Assembly (NCBI RefSeq): GCF_000340475.1
Contig: NZ_CM001792.1
Location: 3,273,142 to 3,337,141 of the forward strand
Origin: Oceanobacillus kimchii X50
GTDB taxonomy: Bacteria; Bacillota; Bacilli; Bacillales; Amphibacillaceae
Direction of reading: 5' to 3'
DNA: 64,000 nt
Shown: positions 33,840 to 43,538 of the stretch, piece after piece
How the letters are laid out: each line of letters opens with the position of its first letter
How positions within the stretch are numbered: position 1 is the stretch's first letter
Notes under the pieces: generated by a model
What the model was told of the DNA's origin: nothing
Databases searched by the model: none
The model's input: the letters and a program-made list of their open reading frames with translations, nothing else
Position numbers and translations under genes: made by a program

Positions 33840-35699
33840 TTAAAACGCTCCTGCACCTCCACCACCTGTACTGCTAGTTGTATTACTACTACTTGAGCTA
33901 CTACCGTATACGGCGGGATTTATCATCATATAATTTGTATTAAATGTATTGACTGTGGCAGAAGGATAATAAAGTAAGGGGAAAGCACTCTTAAGATCCT
34001 CAGAAAGATTTAAATCTTTACATGTTTTTGCGAATTTATCTTCTGCTCCAATGACAATCGCATATTCTAATCGTTGTTCCAACTTATCCGGTTCTGAAGA
34101 AGTTGGGTAACGATTTGTTGCAAATAAATGATAAGCATGTCGTACTGCATATTTCCGCTTACGAATATCCTTTATCCAATAGCTAGCAGGAGTAATCAAT
34201 ACGACTAAACCTGTAATTCCATAAAATACTAAAGATACAATAGTACCTGTATTTATTGTAAAGAATAAAGTAGGGAAAATTAAAAGATAGAAATACAGTA
34301 CCCCTAATATCCATTTCTGTCTTCGGAACCAAATACATAGAATCGTGATAACACCTAGGATTATAGTTAGTATCCATTGTTCCATTTGAGAAATAGGTTG
34401 AATCGTTAGAAGATAATAACACAAAGCACTTACAGCAATCGTTGAGAGAATTGATAGTACAGTATATCCAGCAAAAGGACGACGTAAATTTTGAAATCTA
34501 TCTTGTTCCATTACAATTTCTTTCCATTGTTGGAATTTATTATGAAATATCTCTGCTTGTTTTTCTTTTTCTTTATCGGAAAGATCCTTATCTTCTTGTA
34601 TCGATTCAAGAAGAAAGTAGGCACCCTTCTCATCACTATTTGCAAACAACCATTTCTTTAAATACTGATCTGATTCATTTATATGGGATCCTGAATTTCC
34701 CCATGAAAATCGATATGTATATTCTCCTTCTGTTCTCTCAGAAGGTACTCGCGACATGGTAATGATGCCTCTTTGTTTTAATGAGAATAGCGCAGCAATG
34801 AAACTTTCCGGCATCAGTGAGCCTTTTTTCAAGAAGCTATTCATTAAAGGGTCCGTCTCTTCAAAAACCCGTATCAAATAATCAGAACCTTTATTTCCCC
34901 GATATCGATTCGGGTGCACAAAAAATAGATAAGTCCCCGCTAATAGTACTACTCCAATACCTCCCCAAATCATTGGAGTAATTACACTCGTTGCTGCATC
35001 TAAATGCTGAATACGATTTTCGAGTTCTTCTTCCGTTTGTAATATAGCTAATTCCATTTCTTTATGTTTATCAATATCCTTACCGGAGAGTTGTTCAGAT
35101 GGAAACAACAATCGAATTTCCGAATCCTTCCCTGCCGGTAAAGTCGAATTGGTGTACTGAATACCACTATCAATGGTACTTAGCTGTCCACTTGCATCAT
35201 CATGTAAAAAGAAATGTATATTTTCATCTTTTTGATGTGGTGTGTGGATAGAAATCGATACATTATCAAGATCTGTTTCATTATCACTATCAAAAAATGA
35301 ATACGTTAATTCAGCAACATCTTCATACTTCGTGATGGAACCATGGACATCATAGCTGTACAATACTTTTTTCGTCTCATTATTTGATTCAGTATAGATT
35401 TTCCACATATCATCCTCTTCTTCGGTTGTTAACTTCTCTAGACCTTCCGTAGATATAGTGGGATCATCACTTGTCGTTAAAAACGCTTCAAAATCTTTCG
35501 CATCTGAATGAATAGACCTGGTTGTACCTTCATATGCACCTTCAAAGGTATATGTATATAGTTCTTGTACAGTGATCGTACCGTCTTCTTGTATTTGAGC
35601 ATCAATTTGTACTTCATCGATTGTAAACGAATGATCATCGGAACAACCGGTAATAATAAATACCATGGATAACATCATTATAATAAAATATTTTTTCAT
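33840..35699 (-). CDS. DUF2207 membrane lipoprotein
   Basis: 619 residues. Signal peptide MKKYFIIMMLSMVFIITGC ends in a lipobox-like ITGC, so the N-terminus is probably lipidated outside the cell. A DUF2207 extracellular domain (FTIDEVQIDAQIQEDGTITVQELYTYTFEGAYEGTTRSI) follows to about residue 235. Then come a membrane helix (VITPMIWGGIGVVLLAGTYLFFV), a cytoplasmic region, and a cluster of three or four helices (about 415-505). The C-terminus is Ser/Gly-rich, SSSSSSNTTSSTGGGGAGAF, as in this family. Function unknown. Transcribed alone between terminators. Confidence 0.85.
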   Translation of the reverse strand: MKKYFIIMMLSMVFIITGCSDDHSFTIDEVQIDAQIQEDGTITVQELYTYTFEGAYEGTTRSIHSDAKDFEAFLTTSDDPTISTEGLEKLTTEEEDDMWKIYTESNNETKKVLYSYDVHGSITKYEDVAELTYSFFDSDNETDLDNVSISIHTPHQKDENIHFFLHDDASGQLSTIDSGIQYTNSTLPAGKDSEIRLLFPSEQLSGKDIDKHKEMELAILQTEEELENRIQHLDAATSVITPMIWGGIGVVLLAGTYLFFVHPNRYRGNKGSDYLIRVFEETDPLMNSFLKKGSLMPESFIAALFSLKQRGIITMSRVPSERTEGEYTYRFSWGNSGSHINESDQYLKKWLFANSDEKGAYFLLESIQEDKDLSDKEKEKQAEIFHNKFQQWKEIVMEQDRFQNLRRPFAGYTVLSILSTIAVSALCYYLLTIQPISQMEQWILTIILGVITILCIWFRRQKWILGVLYFYLLIFPTLFFTINTGTIVSLVFYGITGLVVLITPASYWIKDIRKRKYAVRHAYHLFATNRYPTSSEPDKLEQRLEYAIVIGAEDKFAKTCKDLNLSEDLKSAFPLLYYPSATVNTFNTNYMMINPAVYGSSSSSSNTTSSTGGGGAGAF

Positions 35700-35744
35700 C
35701 GTATCACTCCACCTTTATATGAGTAATACGTACATCTGTTAAAA

Positions 35745-35788
35745 AAGTTTCAAAAACTCGAGCAATGCAGTCATCACTCGAGTTTACC
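35745..35788 (-). terminator. Intrinsic terminator of the DinG-type helicase gene
   Basis: Minus-strand AAACTCGAG/CTCGAGTTT arms, 14-nt loop, followed by TTGAAACTTTTTT. Confidence 0.75.
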
Positions 35789-35791
35789 TCA

Positions 35792-37696
35792 TCAACTATT
35801 TAATAATGAATCTAGCACTGTTGTATCCGTAGCATGTTGCCAAATACGGACGACTCCTGAATCACTTTCAGTACGAATAAGTCGACCAACCCCTTGTTTC
35901 ATCCGTAACATCATGTACGGTATGTCAATTTCTTGTGAAGAATTTTTGGCGTGTTTTCGCTTTGCCTTAAATACAGGATCATTCGGCGGGTATGGTAAGG
36001 ATGCAATAATAACTTGGCTAAGTGCTTTACCCGGGATATCTAATCCCTCCCATAAATGGTAGGCACATAAAATAGATGGTATATCATACTGAAACCTGCG
36101 GACAATTTCACTGATTTCTTGATCTCCTTCATAAAGCATCGCATATTCCCAACTCTGCTTCTTAGCCCATTGGCGAAAATCATTCATATCTCCTTCTGAA
36201 CGGAACAGGACTAGGCTATGCCCCTGATTGTCATTTAACTGTTCCTTGATTCCTTTGAATCGCTCATCTGAATCCTGATAAGAATGAAATGATATTTCTC
36301 GATTCGATTCATAATCAAACGGAGAGTCCACCGAAAAAGAATCGTACTGTCCTATACCTAAACTCTTTTGCAGATAGGAAAAGTCATTGTCCTGTGACAA
36401 AGTAGCAGAAGAAAATATAAATGGAATATTTTGTGAAAATACCTCTTCTCTTAATACGTTCTCAACCAATCTCGGCATAATAACAAGACTACTATTCATT
36501 TCATCTTGTTCTAACCAGTAAATTCCTTCATCATCATTTAATAGAATGGATAATCCATATGAAAAAAACTCTAGATATTCTTCAATAATCTTGGTGTGGT
36601 AAGCATCAATTGTAAAAAGCTCAGCATCAAATACAAGCTGTTCTAATAATTCCTCCACCATTCCATTTAATCGTTGAGCCATTTCTAACAATGGTTCACT
36701 ACGAGGAATTTCTAATCGATCAGACCCTTCAATTCTTACTGCACTGCTTGTAATAACGTCAAACCATTCATCATGCAAGGATAAAATATCCTCTGCTAAT
36801 TGTAACGATTCTTCTCGAACATCTTGACCAGTATATCCAGTCAAAACACTTGTAATATTATTGAAGTTAAAACGATAGGTAAGTCCTTTTTGTGCTGCAA
36901 ACTCTAATAAATGTCCTTCATCAAAAATAACAGAACTCGCTTCCGGAAGCAGAGGCAATTGACCTTCACGTTTACGTGATTCTTTTGTCCAGACATGTTC
37001 CATATAAAAATCATGAGAACAAATAATAATATCTTGTGCATGACGGTAATATTCACGGTTTAAGGTTTGCGCACTTCGATGCCTCCAGTCACATGTCGCA
37101 CATTGTTTTAATGGATCCCAACCAATGCGCTCCCATTGTTGATCAGACACCCATGGGTACTCTTTACGATCTCCATATCGGTAGAAAGTTTGCATAGATA
37201 CTCCTTGATCAAATACAAAATCAGGAATTTGATCATGTACAGCTAGTATATCTTCATCATTGGTTTTCTCAACTAAAGGATCTAATTTTTTCATACAAAC
37301 GTAGTTTTCTCTTGCTTTTGCAAGTCTAACATCTACTTCTAGGTCTAGTGCTTGCTCCAATTTATCAATATCTCCGCCTTCTTTAACAAGCTGTTCAATA
37401 AGTGTTTCATCAGCGCATGAAATAATTACAGGTTTTCCCATGTAACGGGCGTAACAAATCGCATATAGTAAATAAACGATTGTTTTACCAGTACCTACAC
37501 CAGCTTCTGCAAACATCGTTCTTTTATGTTTAAAAGCTTGCTCCAGTTGAAAAGCCATAAATATTTGCTCATCACGGAGTTCAAATCCTTTTTCAGGCAA
37601 TATATCATAGAAGACATCGCCAATATAATCTCCTAATCGATCAAAAAATTTTTCGTTTTTTGAAATAGTAAATGGTAATGTTTTTTTTCCAGTCAT
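35792..37696 (-). CDS. ypvA: DinG/YpvA-type ATP-dependent DNA helicase
   Basis: 634-residue superfamily 2 helicase of the XPD/DinG group. Walker A AEAGVGTGKT (63-72), DEGH box (259-262), HD2 motifs FSSATLSQ and the C-terminal motif VI MKQGVGRLIRTESDSG. Four cysteines lie between motifs Ia and II: C134 (YVCMKK), C199 and C202 (QCATC), and C226 (IIICSHD), the arrangement of the XPD [4Fe-4S] domain. It lacks the N-terminal exonuclease domain fused to many Bacillus DinG proteins, matching YpvA of B. subtilis. Role in repair or R-loop removal is inferred from family. Confidence 0.87.
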   Translation of the reverse strand: MTGKKTLPFTISKNEKFFDRLGDYIGDVFYDILPEKGFELRDEQIFMAFQLEQAFKHKRTMFAEAGVGTGKTIVYLLYAICYARYMGKPVIISCADETLIEQLVKEGGDIDKLEQALDLEVDVRLAKARENYVCMKKLDPLVEKTNDEDILAVHDQIPDFVFDQGVSMQTFYRYGDRKEYPWVSDQQWERIGWDPLKQCATCDWRHRSAQTLNREYYRHAQDIIICSHDFYMEHVWTKESRKREGQLPLLPEASSVIFDEGHLLEFAAQKGLTYRFNFNNITSVLTGYTGQDVREESLQLAEDILSLHDEWFDVITSSAVRIEGSDRLEIPRSEPLLEMAQRLNGMVEELLEQLVFDAELFTIDAYHTKIIEEYLEFFSYGLSILLNDDEGIYWLEQDEMNSSLVIMPRLVENVLREEVFSQNIPFIFSSATLSQDNDFSYLQKSLGIGQYDSFSVDSPFDYESNREISFHSYQDSDERFKGIKEQLNDNQGHSLVLFRSEGDMNDFRQWAKKQSWEYAMLYEGDQEISEIVRRFQYDIPSILCAYHLWEGLDIPGKALSQVIIASLPYPPNDPVFKAKRKHAKNSSQEIDIPYMMLRMKQGVGRLIRTESDSGVVRIWQHATDTTVLDSLLNS

Positions 37697-37844
37697 TATA
37701 GACTCCTTCAGCTAACGTATTTAAATGCGAGTTCAAAAATGTATGATCACACCGGACTTTTTGAACATCATCATTAAGCAACCCTCATCGTACCATTATA
37801 GTCAATTTTCTAGCAAGTTATCATACTTTTTCTATTAAGTTCGT

Positions 37845-37891
37845 TTTTTTTATAAAAAAACACATGAACAGCCTGCCCGCTACTCATGTGT
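37845..37891 (-). terminator. Intrinsic terminator of the CoA-transferase gene
   Basis: Minus-strand ACACATGA/TCATGTGT with GC-rich loop and TTTTTTTATAAAA after it, 27 bases past the stop. Confidence 0.8.
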
Positions 37892-37917
37892 CTTCTAATA
37901 TAATATCCCCTTTTGTC

Positions 37918-39432
37918 TTACACTTGTGGCACTGCTGGACGCATCGTACCATGTTCTCGAAAGCTAGAATGCCAAGAAAAAGCTTTTTCTAGTATATGCG
38001 GAGTCTGCCCACCCCGTTCTAATGCTTCTTGGTAATACTCCCATAGCGCTTCCTTATATAAAGGGTGCGCACAATTTTCAATAATTTGTGGCACGCGTTC
38101 TCGAGGTGCCAATCCACGAAGATCTGCGTATCCTTGTTCCGTTACAATTACATCCACATCGTGTTCTGTATGATCGGTATGCGATACATATGGAACAATA
38201 CTAGATATATCCCCGTTTTTTGCAATTGACTTTGTTACAAAAATTCCTAATCTAGCATTTCGAGCAAAATCTCCCGACCCTCCAATACCATTCATCATCT
38301 TCGTTCCACCTACATGAGTGGAATTAACATTACCGTAGATATCAAATTCTAATGCTGTATTAATTGCAATTAGACCCAGTCTGCGAATAATTTCTGGATG
38401 ATTAGAGATTTCTTGCGGACGTAAGACAAGCTTATTCTGATAGTCCGCTAGATTATTAAACACATGATTCATCTTTTCTTCCGATAATGTAATGGAACAT
38501 GCAGACGCAAAACTCACCTTGCCTGCATCAATCAAATCGAAGACAGCATCTTGAAGCACTTCTGAATAAACCGTTAAATCTTTAAACTCAGAGTCTAGCA
38601 TTCCGTGTAATACCGCATTAGCAACAGAACCTATTCCGGATTGCAAAGGCATAAGTTTCTCTGTTAATCGTTCCGCCTTAATTTCTTCCCTAAAAAAATT
38701 CAGTAGATGATTCGCAATGTTTTGCGTCTCCTCATCTGGCGGAACAATCGTCGAAGGTGAATCAGGTTGATGCGTAAAAACTATCCCCTTAATTTTATCC
38801 ATATCAACCTGAATACCAATCTTTCCAATACGCTGATCAACTTCTTTTAAAGGAATTGGATCACGATCTCCTTGTTTCCCAGGGCTATAAATATCATGCA
38901 TCCCTTCTAATTCCATCGGTTGAGCAGTATTGAGTTCAATAATAATGTTCTTTGCAGTCTCAGCAAACGCTACTGAGTTACCTACAGATGTACTTGGTAT
39001 TATATATCCATTTTCTGTGATAGAAATCGCTTCCAAGATGGCATAATCCACTGCTTCCATCGCATCACCACGAAGCATTTCTGACGTATGAGACAGATGT
39101 TGATCGACAAATAAATGTTCCCCAGCATTTATCGCCTTTCGCATAGATGGCTCAGCCTGAAAAGGAATTCGTTTATTCACAATCCCTGCTTCAGCAAACA
39201 GCTTATCGATATTAGACCCTAAAGATGCCCCTGTGTATACATTGACTTTGATGGATTCTCCTTCCTCTGCTCTTTTTACTAATGCCGTCGGAACTGCCTT
39301 TGCATCTCCCGCACGTGTAAATCCACTAAGTCCTAATGTCATACCATCTTGAATCCAAGCAGCTGCTTCTTCTGCAGTTACCACTTTTTGTTGCATACCT
39401 TTGTTTTGTATGCGCTTTAATTTTTCTCCCAT
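37918..39432 (-). CDS. Acetyl-CoA hydrolase/transferase family (succinate/acetate CoA-transferase)
   Basis: 504 residues, Cat1/AarC/YgfH-like. N-terminal TLGLSGFTRAGDAKAVPTAL and VYTGASLG are the CoA-binding loops. INTALEFDIYGNVNSTHVGG near 345-364 has the catalytic glutamate (E in ALEFD) and the GNVNSTH motif, and GGSGDFARNA is the oxyanion G-G-x-G-D-F loop. VTEQGYADLRGLAPRERVPQIIENCAHP closes the fold. It moves CoA between acetate, succinate or similar acids, useful in acetate use or overflow. Start 39432 follows GGGGGGAGGAG. A LytTR regulator lies 130 bases upstream on the same strand. Confidence 0.88.
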   Translation of the reverse strand: MGEKLKRIQNKGMQQKVVTAEEAAAWIQDGMTLGLSGFTRAGDAKAVPTALVKRAEEGESIKVNVYTGASLGSNIDKLFAEAGIVNKRIPFQAEPSMRKAINAGEHLFVDQHLSHTSEMLRGDAMEAVDYAILEAISITENGYIIPSTSVGNSVAFAETAKNIIIELNTAQPMELEGMHDIYSPGKQGDRDPIPLKEVDQRIGKIGIQVDMDKIKGIVFTHQPDSPSTIVPPDEETQNIANHLLNFFREEIKAERLTEKLMPLQSGIGSVANAVLHGMLDSEFKDLTVYSEVLQDAVFDLIDAGKVSFASACSITLSEEKMNHVFNNLADYQNKLVLRPQEISNHPEIIRRLGLIAINTALEFDIYGNVNSTHVGGTKMMNGIGGSGDFARNARLGIFVTKSIAKNGDISSIVPYVSHTDHTEHDVDVIVTEQGYADLRGLAPRERVPQIIENCAHPLYKEALWEYYQEALERGGQTPHILEKAFSWHSSFREHGTMRPAVPQV

Positions 39433-39562
39433 CCTACTCCTCCCCCCTTTGTAATTGTCCTTTCATCTTAACTGATTTTTCTAATTAATCGGGAGATTGA
39501 GAGGGAAACAAGAATAATACGCTTCACATACAACAAAAGATGATTCAAACAGAAATATTCCG

Positions 39563-40207
39563 TTAAAAACCTAATAATTTCCGGAAATAACTAGAATAAG
39601 ATTGACTTACCGGAACCTGTTCACCATTCTTCATACCGAGCATAAAAGTTGAATGGGTATCCGGATAAATCTCTTCTATATTGTTTACATTGACAATATA
39701 GGAACGATGGCAACGTATAAAGACATCTGTAGGCAGCATAAACTCAAACTCTTGTAATGTATTTGTGTGAAATCCAGCATAACCCTGTGCTACAGCATAT
39801 GTTTTACGTTCCTTTGCTTCTAAATATATAAGATCTGAAAAAGGTATCGGCTTCCAGCCGTCTTGACTACGTACTGTGACCACTGATTTTCCTTCTGTAT
39901 AAGCAGGATATATGGCAAGTACACACCCTTCCATCTCATCTTCATTATAATAGGGGACCGCCATACCATGATAAGGAACCCCATATATATTTCTATCAAT
40001 AAATTCGGATACTTTTTTATTTGTTGTAATTGCTTTATGCGCTAATGTCCCTTTTTTAATTGGGTCGCCTTCATGAATTTTTAAATCAATCCGCTTACTT
40101 CGTCGATAATACACATATTTATGCTTATTAGTAATTGCAATTGATACTTCTTCTGAAAACAATTCTACCATTACATCTAATAATGAACTTAAACTTAGTT
40201 GCTTCAT
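39563..40207 (-). CDS. LytTR-family transcription regulator with PAS-like sensor domain
   Basis: 214 residues. The first ~110 resemble a PAS/PAC-type sensor of the PrdR/YesM-like kind (ITNKHKYVYYRRSKRIDLKIHEGDPIKKGTLAHKAITTNKKV...YGVPYHGMAVPYYNEDEMEGCVLAIYPAY). Residues 112-212 form a LytTR DNA-binding domain: DLIYLEAKERKTYAVAQGYAGFHTNTLQEFEFMLPTDVFIRCHRSYIVNVNNIEEIYP. There is no receiver domain, so it likely senses a ligand directly rather than a phosphate signal. It lies upstream of and co-directional with the CoA-transferase, the probable target. ATG follows AAGGGG. Confidence 0.85.
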   Translation of the reverse strand: MKQLSLSSLLDVMVELFSEEVSIAITNKHKYVYYRRSKRIDLKIHEGDPIKKGTLAHKAITTNKKVSEFIDRNIYGVPYHGMAVPYYNEDEMEGCVLAIYPAYTEGKSVVTVRSQDGWKPIPFSDLIYLEAKERKTYAVAQGYAGFHTNTLQEFEFMLPTDVFIRCHRSYIVNVNNIEEIYPDTHSTFMLGMKNGEQVPVSQSYSSYFRKLLGF

Positions 40208-40545
40208 AGAACATTCCCCTTATCGATACTCTCACTTGATTATATCATGAATTAGAAAACACCCAAGACAAGTGCTTTTCTCCCCCTGGATTTTCAAGTT
40301 CCTGCTTCCCTATAGGAATTAGGGTTTTCCATTACAATCGAAGCCAAGTTGTTCCTATAATCCGAACATTAATATACAACTATCACTAAATATTCGTTTT
40401 TAAATTATAACTTGAAATTCTTTAAGTACAAATATGTAAAACGCGTTTAAATTAATAATCGTTATAATGCAGATGACAGGTTAGTCATAATTTGATACTC
40501 TAGAACCTAGGAAGAAGGTTTCATACATATAAGGGGTGTGCTTGC
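40208..40545. other. Divergent LytTR / yutJ intergenic region
   Basis: No gene. About 40300-40415 is a repeat family B fragment (core TTCCATTACAATCGAAGCC at 40327-40345, then AACTATCACTAAATATTCG). TATAAT at 40463-40468 may be the yutJ -10, without a good -35. Confidence 0.45.
40300..40415 (+). repeat. Dispersed repeat family B, truncated copy
   Basis: Carries the core and the CATCACTAAAATATTCGTTTT-like right half shared with 51991-52060, but not the inverted ends. Confidence 0.45.
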
Positions 40546-41607
40546 ATGAAGAAGGTCGTAATACTCGGGGGAGGATATGGCGGAATTAAAGTATTAACTG
40601 GATTACTTAATCAGTCATTATCTGAGGATATACATATAACAGTTGTAGATCGAAACCCATTTCGTTCGTTAAAAACAGAATTTTACTCTATCGCAGCAGG
40701 AACATCAGCTGATCATGATGTTCGTGTGGATTTCCCAGAGGATTCAAGAGTAAATTACCTGTTTAAAGAAATTACAAAAATAGATGTCGAACAAAAGCGA
40801 ATTTTATTTAACGACCCAGACATCATTGTAGAATATGATTATTTAGTTATTGGAATTGGTTGTGAAGATAATTTCCACGGAATTCCTGGGGCAAAAGAAT
40901 ACGCAGAAAGTGTTCAAACCTTTTCCAAAGCTAGGCATACTGGAGTAGCAATTGGAAACCTGAAAGCTTATGGAAAAGTTTCTGTAATCGGTGCAGGTTT
41001 GAGCGGGATAGAAGTTGCATCGGAAATTAGAGAAAGTCGACCTGATTTAAATATTCGTTTATTAGACCGTGGTGCTAATGTATTAAAAGCTTTTGATTCT
41101 AAAATACAAGACCATGTCGAACAGTGGTTTATTAAAAATGATGTTGATGTTATTCACCATTCTACTGTTGAATATGTAGAGAAAGATGGCGTTTGTAATA
41201 ACGGGGTTTGTTATCTAAATGACGTTACTATATGGACTGCTGGAGTTCAGCCAAATTGGCTAGTACGTCAACTTCCTTTTAAAAAAGACATACAAGATAA
41301 AGTCATCGTAAATGATTTTTATCAAGTACCTGAAGACCCAAATGTATACGTCTTGGGAGACTGTGCATCAAGTGAATACTCTCCAAGTGGACAATTAGCT
41401 GGATTACAAGGAGAGCAAATAGCAGAAGTACTATTATCCGTTCTCGCAGACAAGGAACCCAAACAACCGAAACCTTTAAAGTTAAAAGGTACACTCGGTT
41501 CACTAGGAAAATCAGACGGATTTGGCAATATGGTGAAAACACCCTTAACTGGCTTCTTACCTCGACTTGCTAAAACAGGAGTTTTATGGCTAAGTAAACG
41601 ACATTAA
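40546..41607 (+). CDS. yutJ: NADH dehydrogenase-like flavoprotein YutJ
   Basis: 353 residues. N-terminal FAD-binding Rossmann motif VVILGGGYGGIKVLTGL (4-20), a second dinucleotide (NADH) fold at VSVIGAGLSGIEVASEI near 147-163, and the FAD-contact motif VYVLGDCAS near 268. The order and length are those of type II NADH dehydrogenase relatives and of YutJ. It lacks the long C-terminal membrane-anchoring helix pair of Ndh, so membrane attachment and quinone reduction are not shown by the sequence. Start follows AAGGGGTG. Confidence 0.87.
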   Translation: MKKVVILGGGYGGIKVLTGLLNQSLSEDIHITVVDRNPFRSLKTEFYSIAAGTSADHDVRVDFPEDSRVNYLFKEITKIDVEQKRILFNDPDIIVEYDYLVIGIGCEDNFHGIPGAKEYAESVQTFSKARHTGVAIGNLKAYGKVSVIGAGLSGIEVASEIRESRPDLNIRLLDRGANVLKAFDSKIQDHVEQWFIKNDVDVIHHSTVEYVEKDGVCNNGVCYLNDVTIWTAGVQPNWLVRQLPFKKDIQDKVIVNDFYQVPEDPNVYVLGDCASSEYSPSGQLAGLQGEQIAEVLLSVLADKEPKQPKPLKLKGTLGSLGKSDGFGNMVKTPLTGFLPRLAKTGVLWLSKRH

Positions 41608-41624
41608 AAAAATCATCACTCACT

Positions 41625-41676
41625 AACTCAACTTGTAGATACCACATTAATGGTAAGGAAGGTTGGGTTTTTTATT
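41625..41676 (+). terminator. Intrinsic terminator of yutJ
   Basis: AACTCAACTT / AAGGTTGGGTT (with G-U pairs) followed by TTTTTATTT, 18 bases after the yutJ stop. Confidence 0.7.
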
Positions 41677-41956
41677 TAAGGTAACAATGTACATATTATT
41701 GAATAAAAAGGCAAGTCGAACAAAACATATTCATTAAATACAATTATTAACATTTTGCATGATCAAGTAAAAAGAGGAACAGTAAATATGTAACCATCCT
41801 CTTTTTCAATAGCTTTGCAAGCTCACACACTGCAAAATATCTGTGTCCATATTCTTAAATATAAAGCCTTTTATCTTTAAATAATGAAATTAATTATCTA
41901 ACTGATCCATGAAGGTCAACCCAAAAACTATTCCCTACTTATCATCTATCTATTTC
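41677..41956. other. Convergent yutJ / xylB intergenic region
   Basis: Contains the xylB-side terminator (41768-41806). Nothing else recognised in the AT-rich remainder. Confidence 0.5.
41768..41806. terminator. Terminator downstream of xylAB
   Basis: AAAAAGAGGA/TCCTCTTTTT, ten pairs with a 17-nt loop, T-runs on both strands. It is 150 bases past the xylB stop. Confidence 0.7.
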
Positions 41957-43456
41957 CTACATTCGAATTTTATGAAGTTGATTGTTTATTTTATTAGTTG
42001 AAGAATATACTTGTTTGTATAAGTGAAATAAGTCATGATATAGTTCGACGTTTTCCTCTATTGGTTTGTATACCTTTTCTTCTTGAATAAAGACATCACC
42101 GCAGTCTGCTAGACTATTGAACCAGCCAACTCCGACACTGGCAATCATCGCCGCTCCCATTCCCGGCCCTTGCTCACTTATTAAACGAATAACCTTCGTT
42201 TGAAAAATATCGGCTTGCATCTGTATCCATAGATCACTCTTTGCTCCACCACCTACAGAAATTATAGTTTCTATTTTCTTTCCACTTTCTCGTAAAATAC
42301 TTACACTTTCTTGCAAGGAGAAGGTAATACCTTCTAAAATTGCTCTAGTGAAGTGTTGACGCTTATGGGATGCATCTATACCGATAAAACTTCCCCGAAT
42401 GGTTGCGTCCACATGTGGGGTCCTCTCTCCATTAATATACGGTGTAAATAGTAGTCCTCCTGCCCCAGGTTTCACAGTAGATGCTTCTTGTACTAATTCA
42501 TCAAAACCTATATCATTTGCAAACGTCTCCTTATACCAAGAAAGACTGTGGCCAGCAGCTAGTGTTACTCCCATCGAGTAAAATGCATCCGGAGCTCCAT
42601 GATTAAAGTAATGAACTTTCCCTTCAAAGTTTTTATCACCTGACTCTTCATAACTAAGCACAACACCGGAAGTACCAATACTTACTAATGTTTTGTCTTC
42701 TCTGAGTACACCTGAGCCAATAGCTGCACAAGCGTTATCCGCTCCTCCAGCAAATACTTTCGTAGCCATATTTAACCCTGATTTCTTTGAAGCTTCTTCT
42801 GTTAGAGTACCTACTTCGGCAATTGAATTGATTAATTCCGGGCAGATTTCCGTTGGAATTTCCATCAATTCACAGATTTCCTCACTCCACTTATTCTTTG
42901 CTAAATCTAATAATAAAGTTCCTGCTGCATCAGAATAATCCATGTGTAATTTTCCGGTTAAACGGTAACGAACGTAATCCTTTGGTAATAAGAAGGTTTG
43001 TATTTTATTGAAATTATTTGGTTCATGTTTTTTTATCCACAATAACTTAGGAAGCGTGAACCCTTCTAATGCTAAATTTTTTGTAATATCTAGTAATCGA
43101 TCTTTTCCTACACTACGATAAATATCTTGGCATTCCTCAGTTGTTCTCGTATCATTCCATAAAATGGCATTACGAATAACCTGATTATTACTATCTAATA
43201 AAACTAGGCCATGCATTTGTCCAGCAAAGCTTATACCTTCCACTAGATGAGGATTTATATTTGATTCCGATAACAAAGTACTGATTGCCTCATACGTTTG
43301 TTCTACCCATTCATTTGGATCTTGTTCGGCATAACCGGTCTTTTCTTGGATTAGCGTTAATGACGCTGTTTTTTCATATTCGACGCTTCCTTCTCTATTA
43401 ACTAAAAGTACTTTGACACCACTCGTTCCTAAGTCAACACCTAATACATATGACAT
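41957..43456 (-). CDS. xylB: Xylulokinase
   Basis: 499-residue FGGY-family kinase that phosphorylates D-xylulose to xylulose 5-phosphate. N-terminal ATPase motif VLGVDLGTSGVKVLLV (3-18), substrate loop SFAGQMHGLVLLD near 78, catalytic aspartate in FAGGADNACAAIGSG near 235, and the C-terminal FGGY signature region GITFSLQESVSILRESGKKIETIISVGGGAKSDLWIQMQADI. Follows xylA by 82 bases with a hairpin between them. Confidence 0.95.
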   Translation of the reverse strand: MSYVLGVDLGTSGVKVLLVNREGSVEYEKTASLTLIQEKTGYAEQDPNEWVEQTYEAISTLLSESNINPHLVEGISFAGQMHGLVLLDSNNQVIRNAILWNDTRTTEECQDIYRSVGKDRLLDITKNLALEGFTLPKLLWIKKHEPNNFNKIQTFLLPKDYVRYRLTGKLHMDYSDAAGTLLLDLAKNKWSEEICELMEIPTEICPELINSIAEVGTLTEEASKKSGLNMATKVFAGGADNACAAIGSGVLREDKTLVSIGTSGVVLSYEESGDKNFEGKVHYFNHGAPDAFYSMGVTLAAGHSLSWYKETFANDIGFDELVQEASTVKPGAGGLLFTPYINGERTPHVDATIRGSFIGIDASHKRQHFTRAILEGITFSLQESVSILRESGKKIETIISVGGGAKSDLWIQMQADIFQTKVIRLISEQGPGMGAAMIASVGVGWFNSLADCGDVFIQEEKVYKPIEENVELYHDLFHLYKQVYSSTNKINNQLHKIRM

Positions 43457-43488
43457 CCACCATGTCTCCTTTCGTATCTACATAAAAT

Positions 43489-43524
43489 CACACAGAGTAG
43501 TTAACTCTTTACTACCCTATGTGA
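43489..43524 (-). terminator. Intercistronic hairpin between xylA and xylB
   Basis: Minus-strand CACATAGGGTAGT and ACTACTCTGTG form a stem of about 11 pairs without a T-run. It probably shields xylA mRNA or lowers xylB expression rather than ending transcription. Confidence 0.55.
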
Positions 43525-43538
43525 TGATTGCCCTACTT

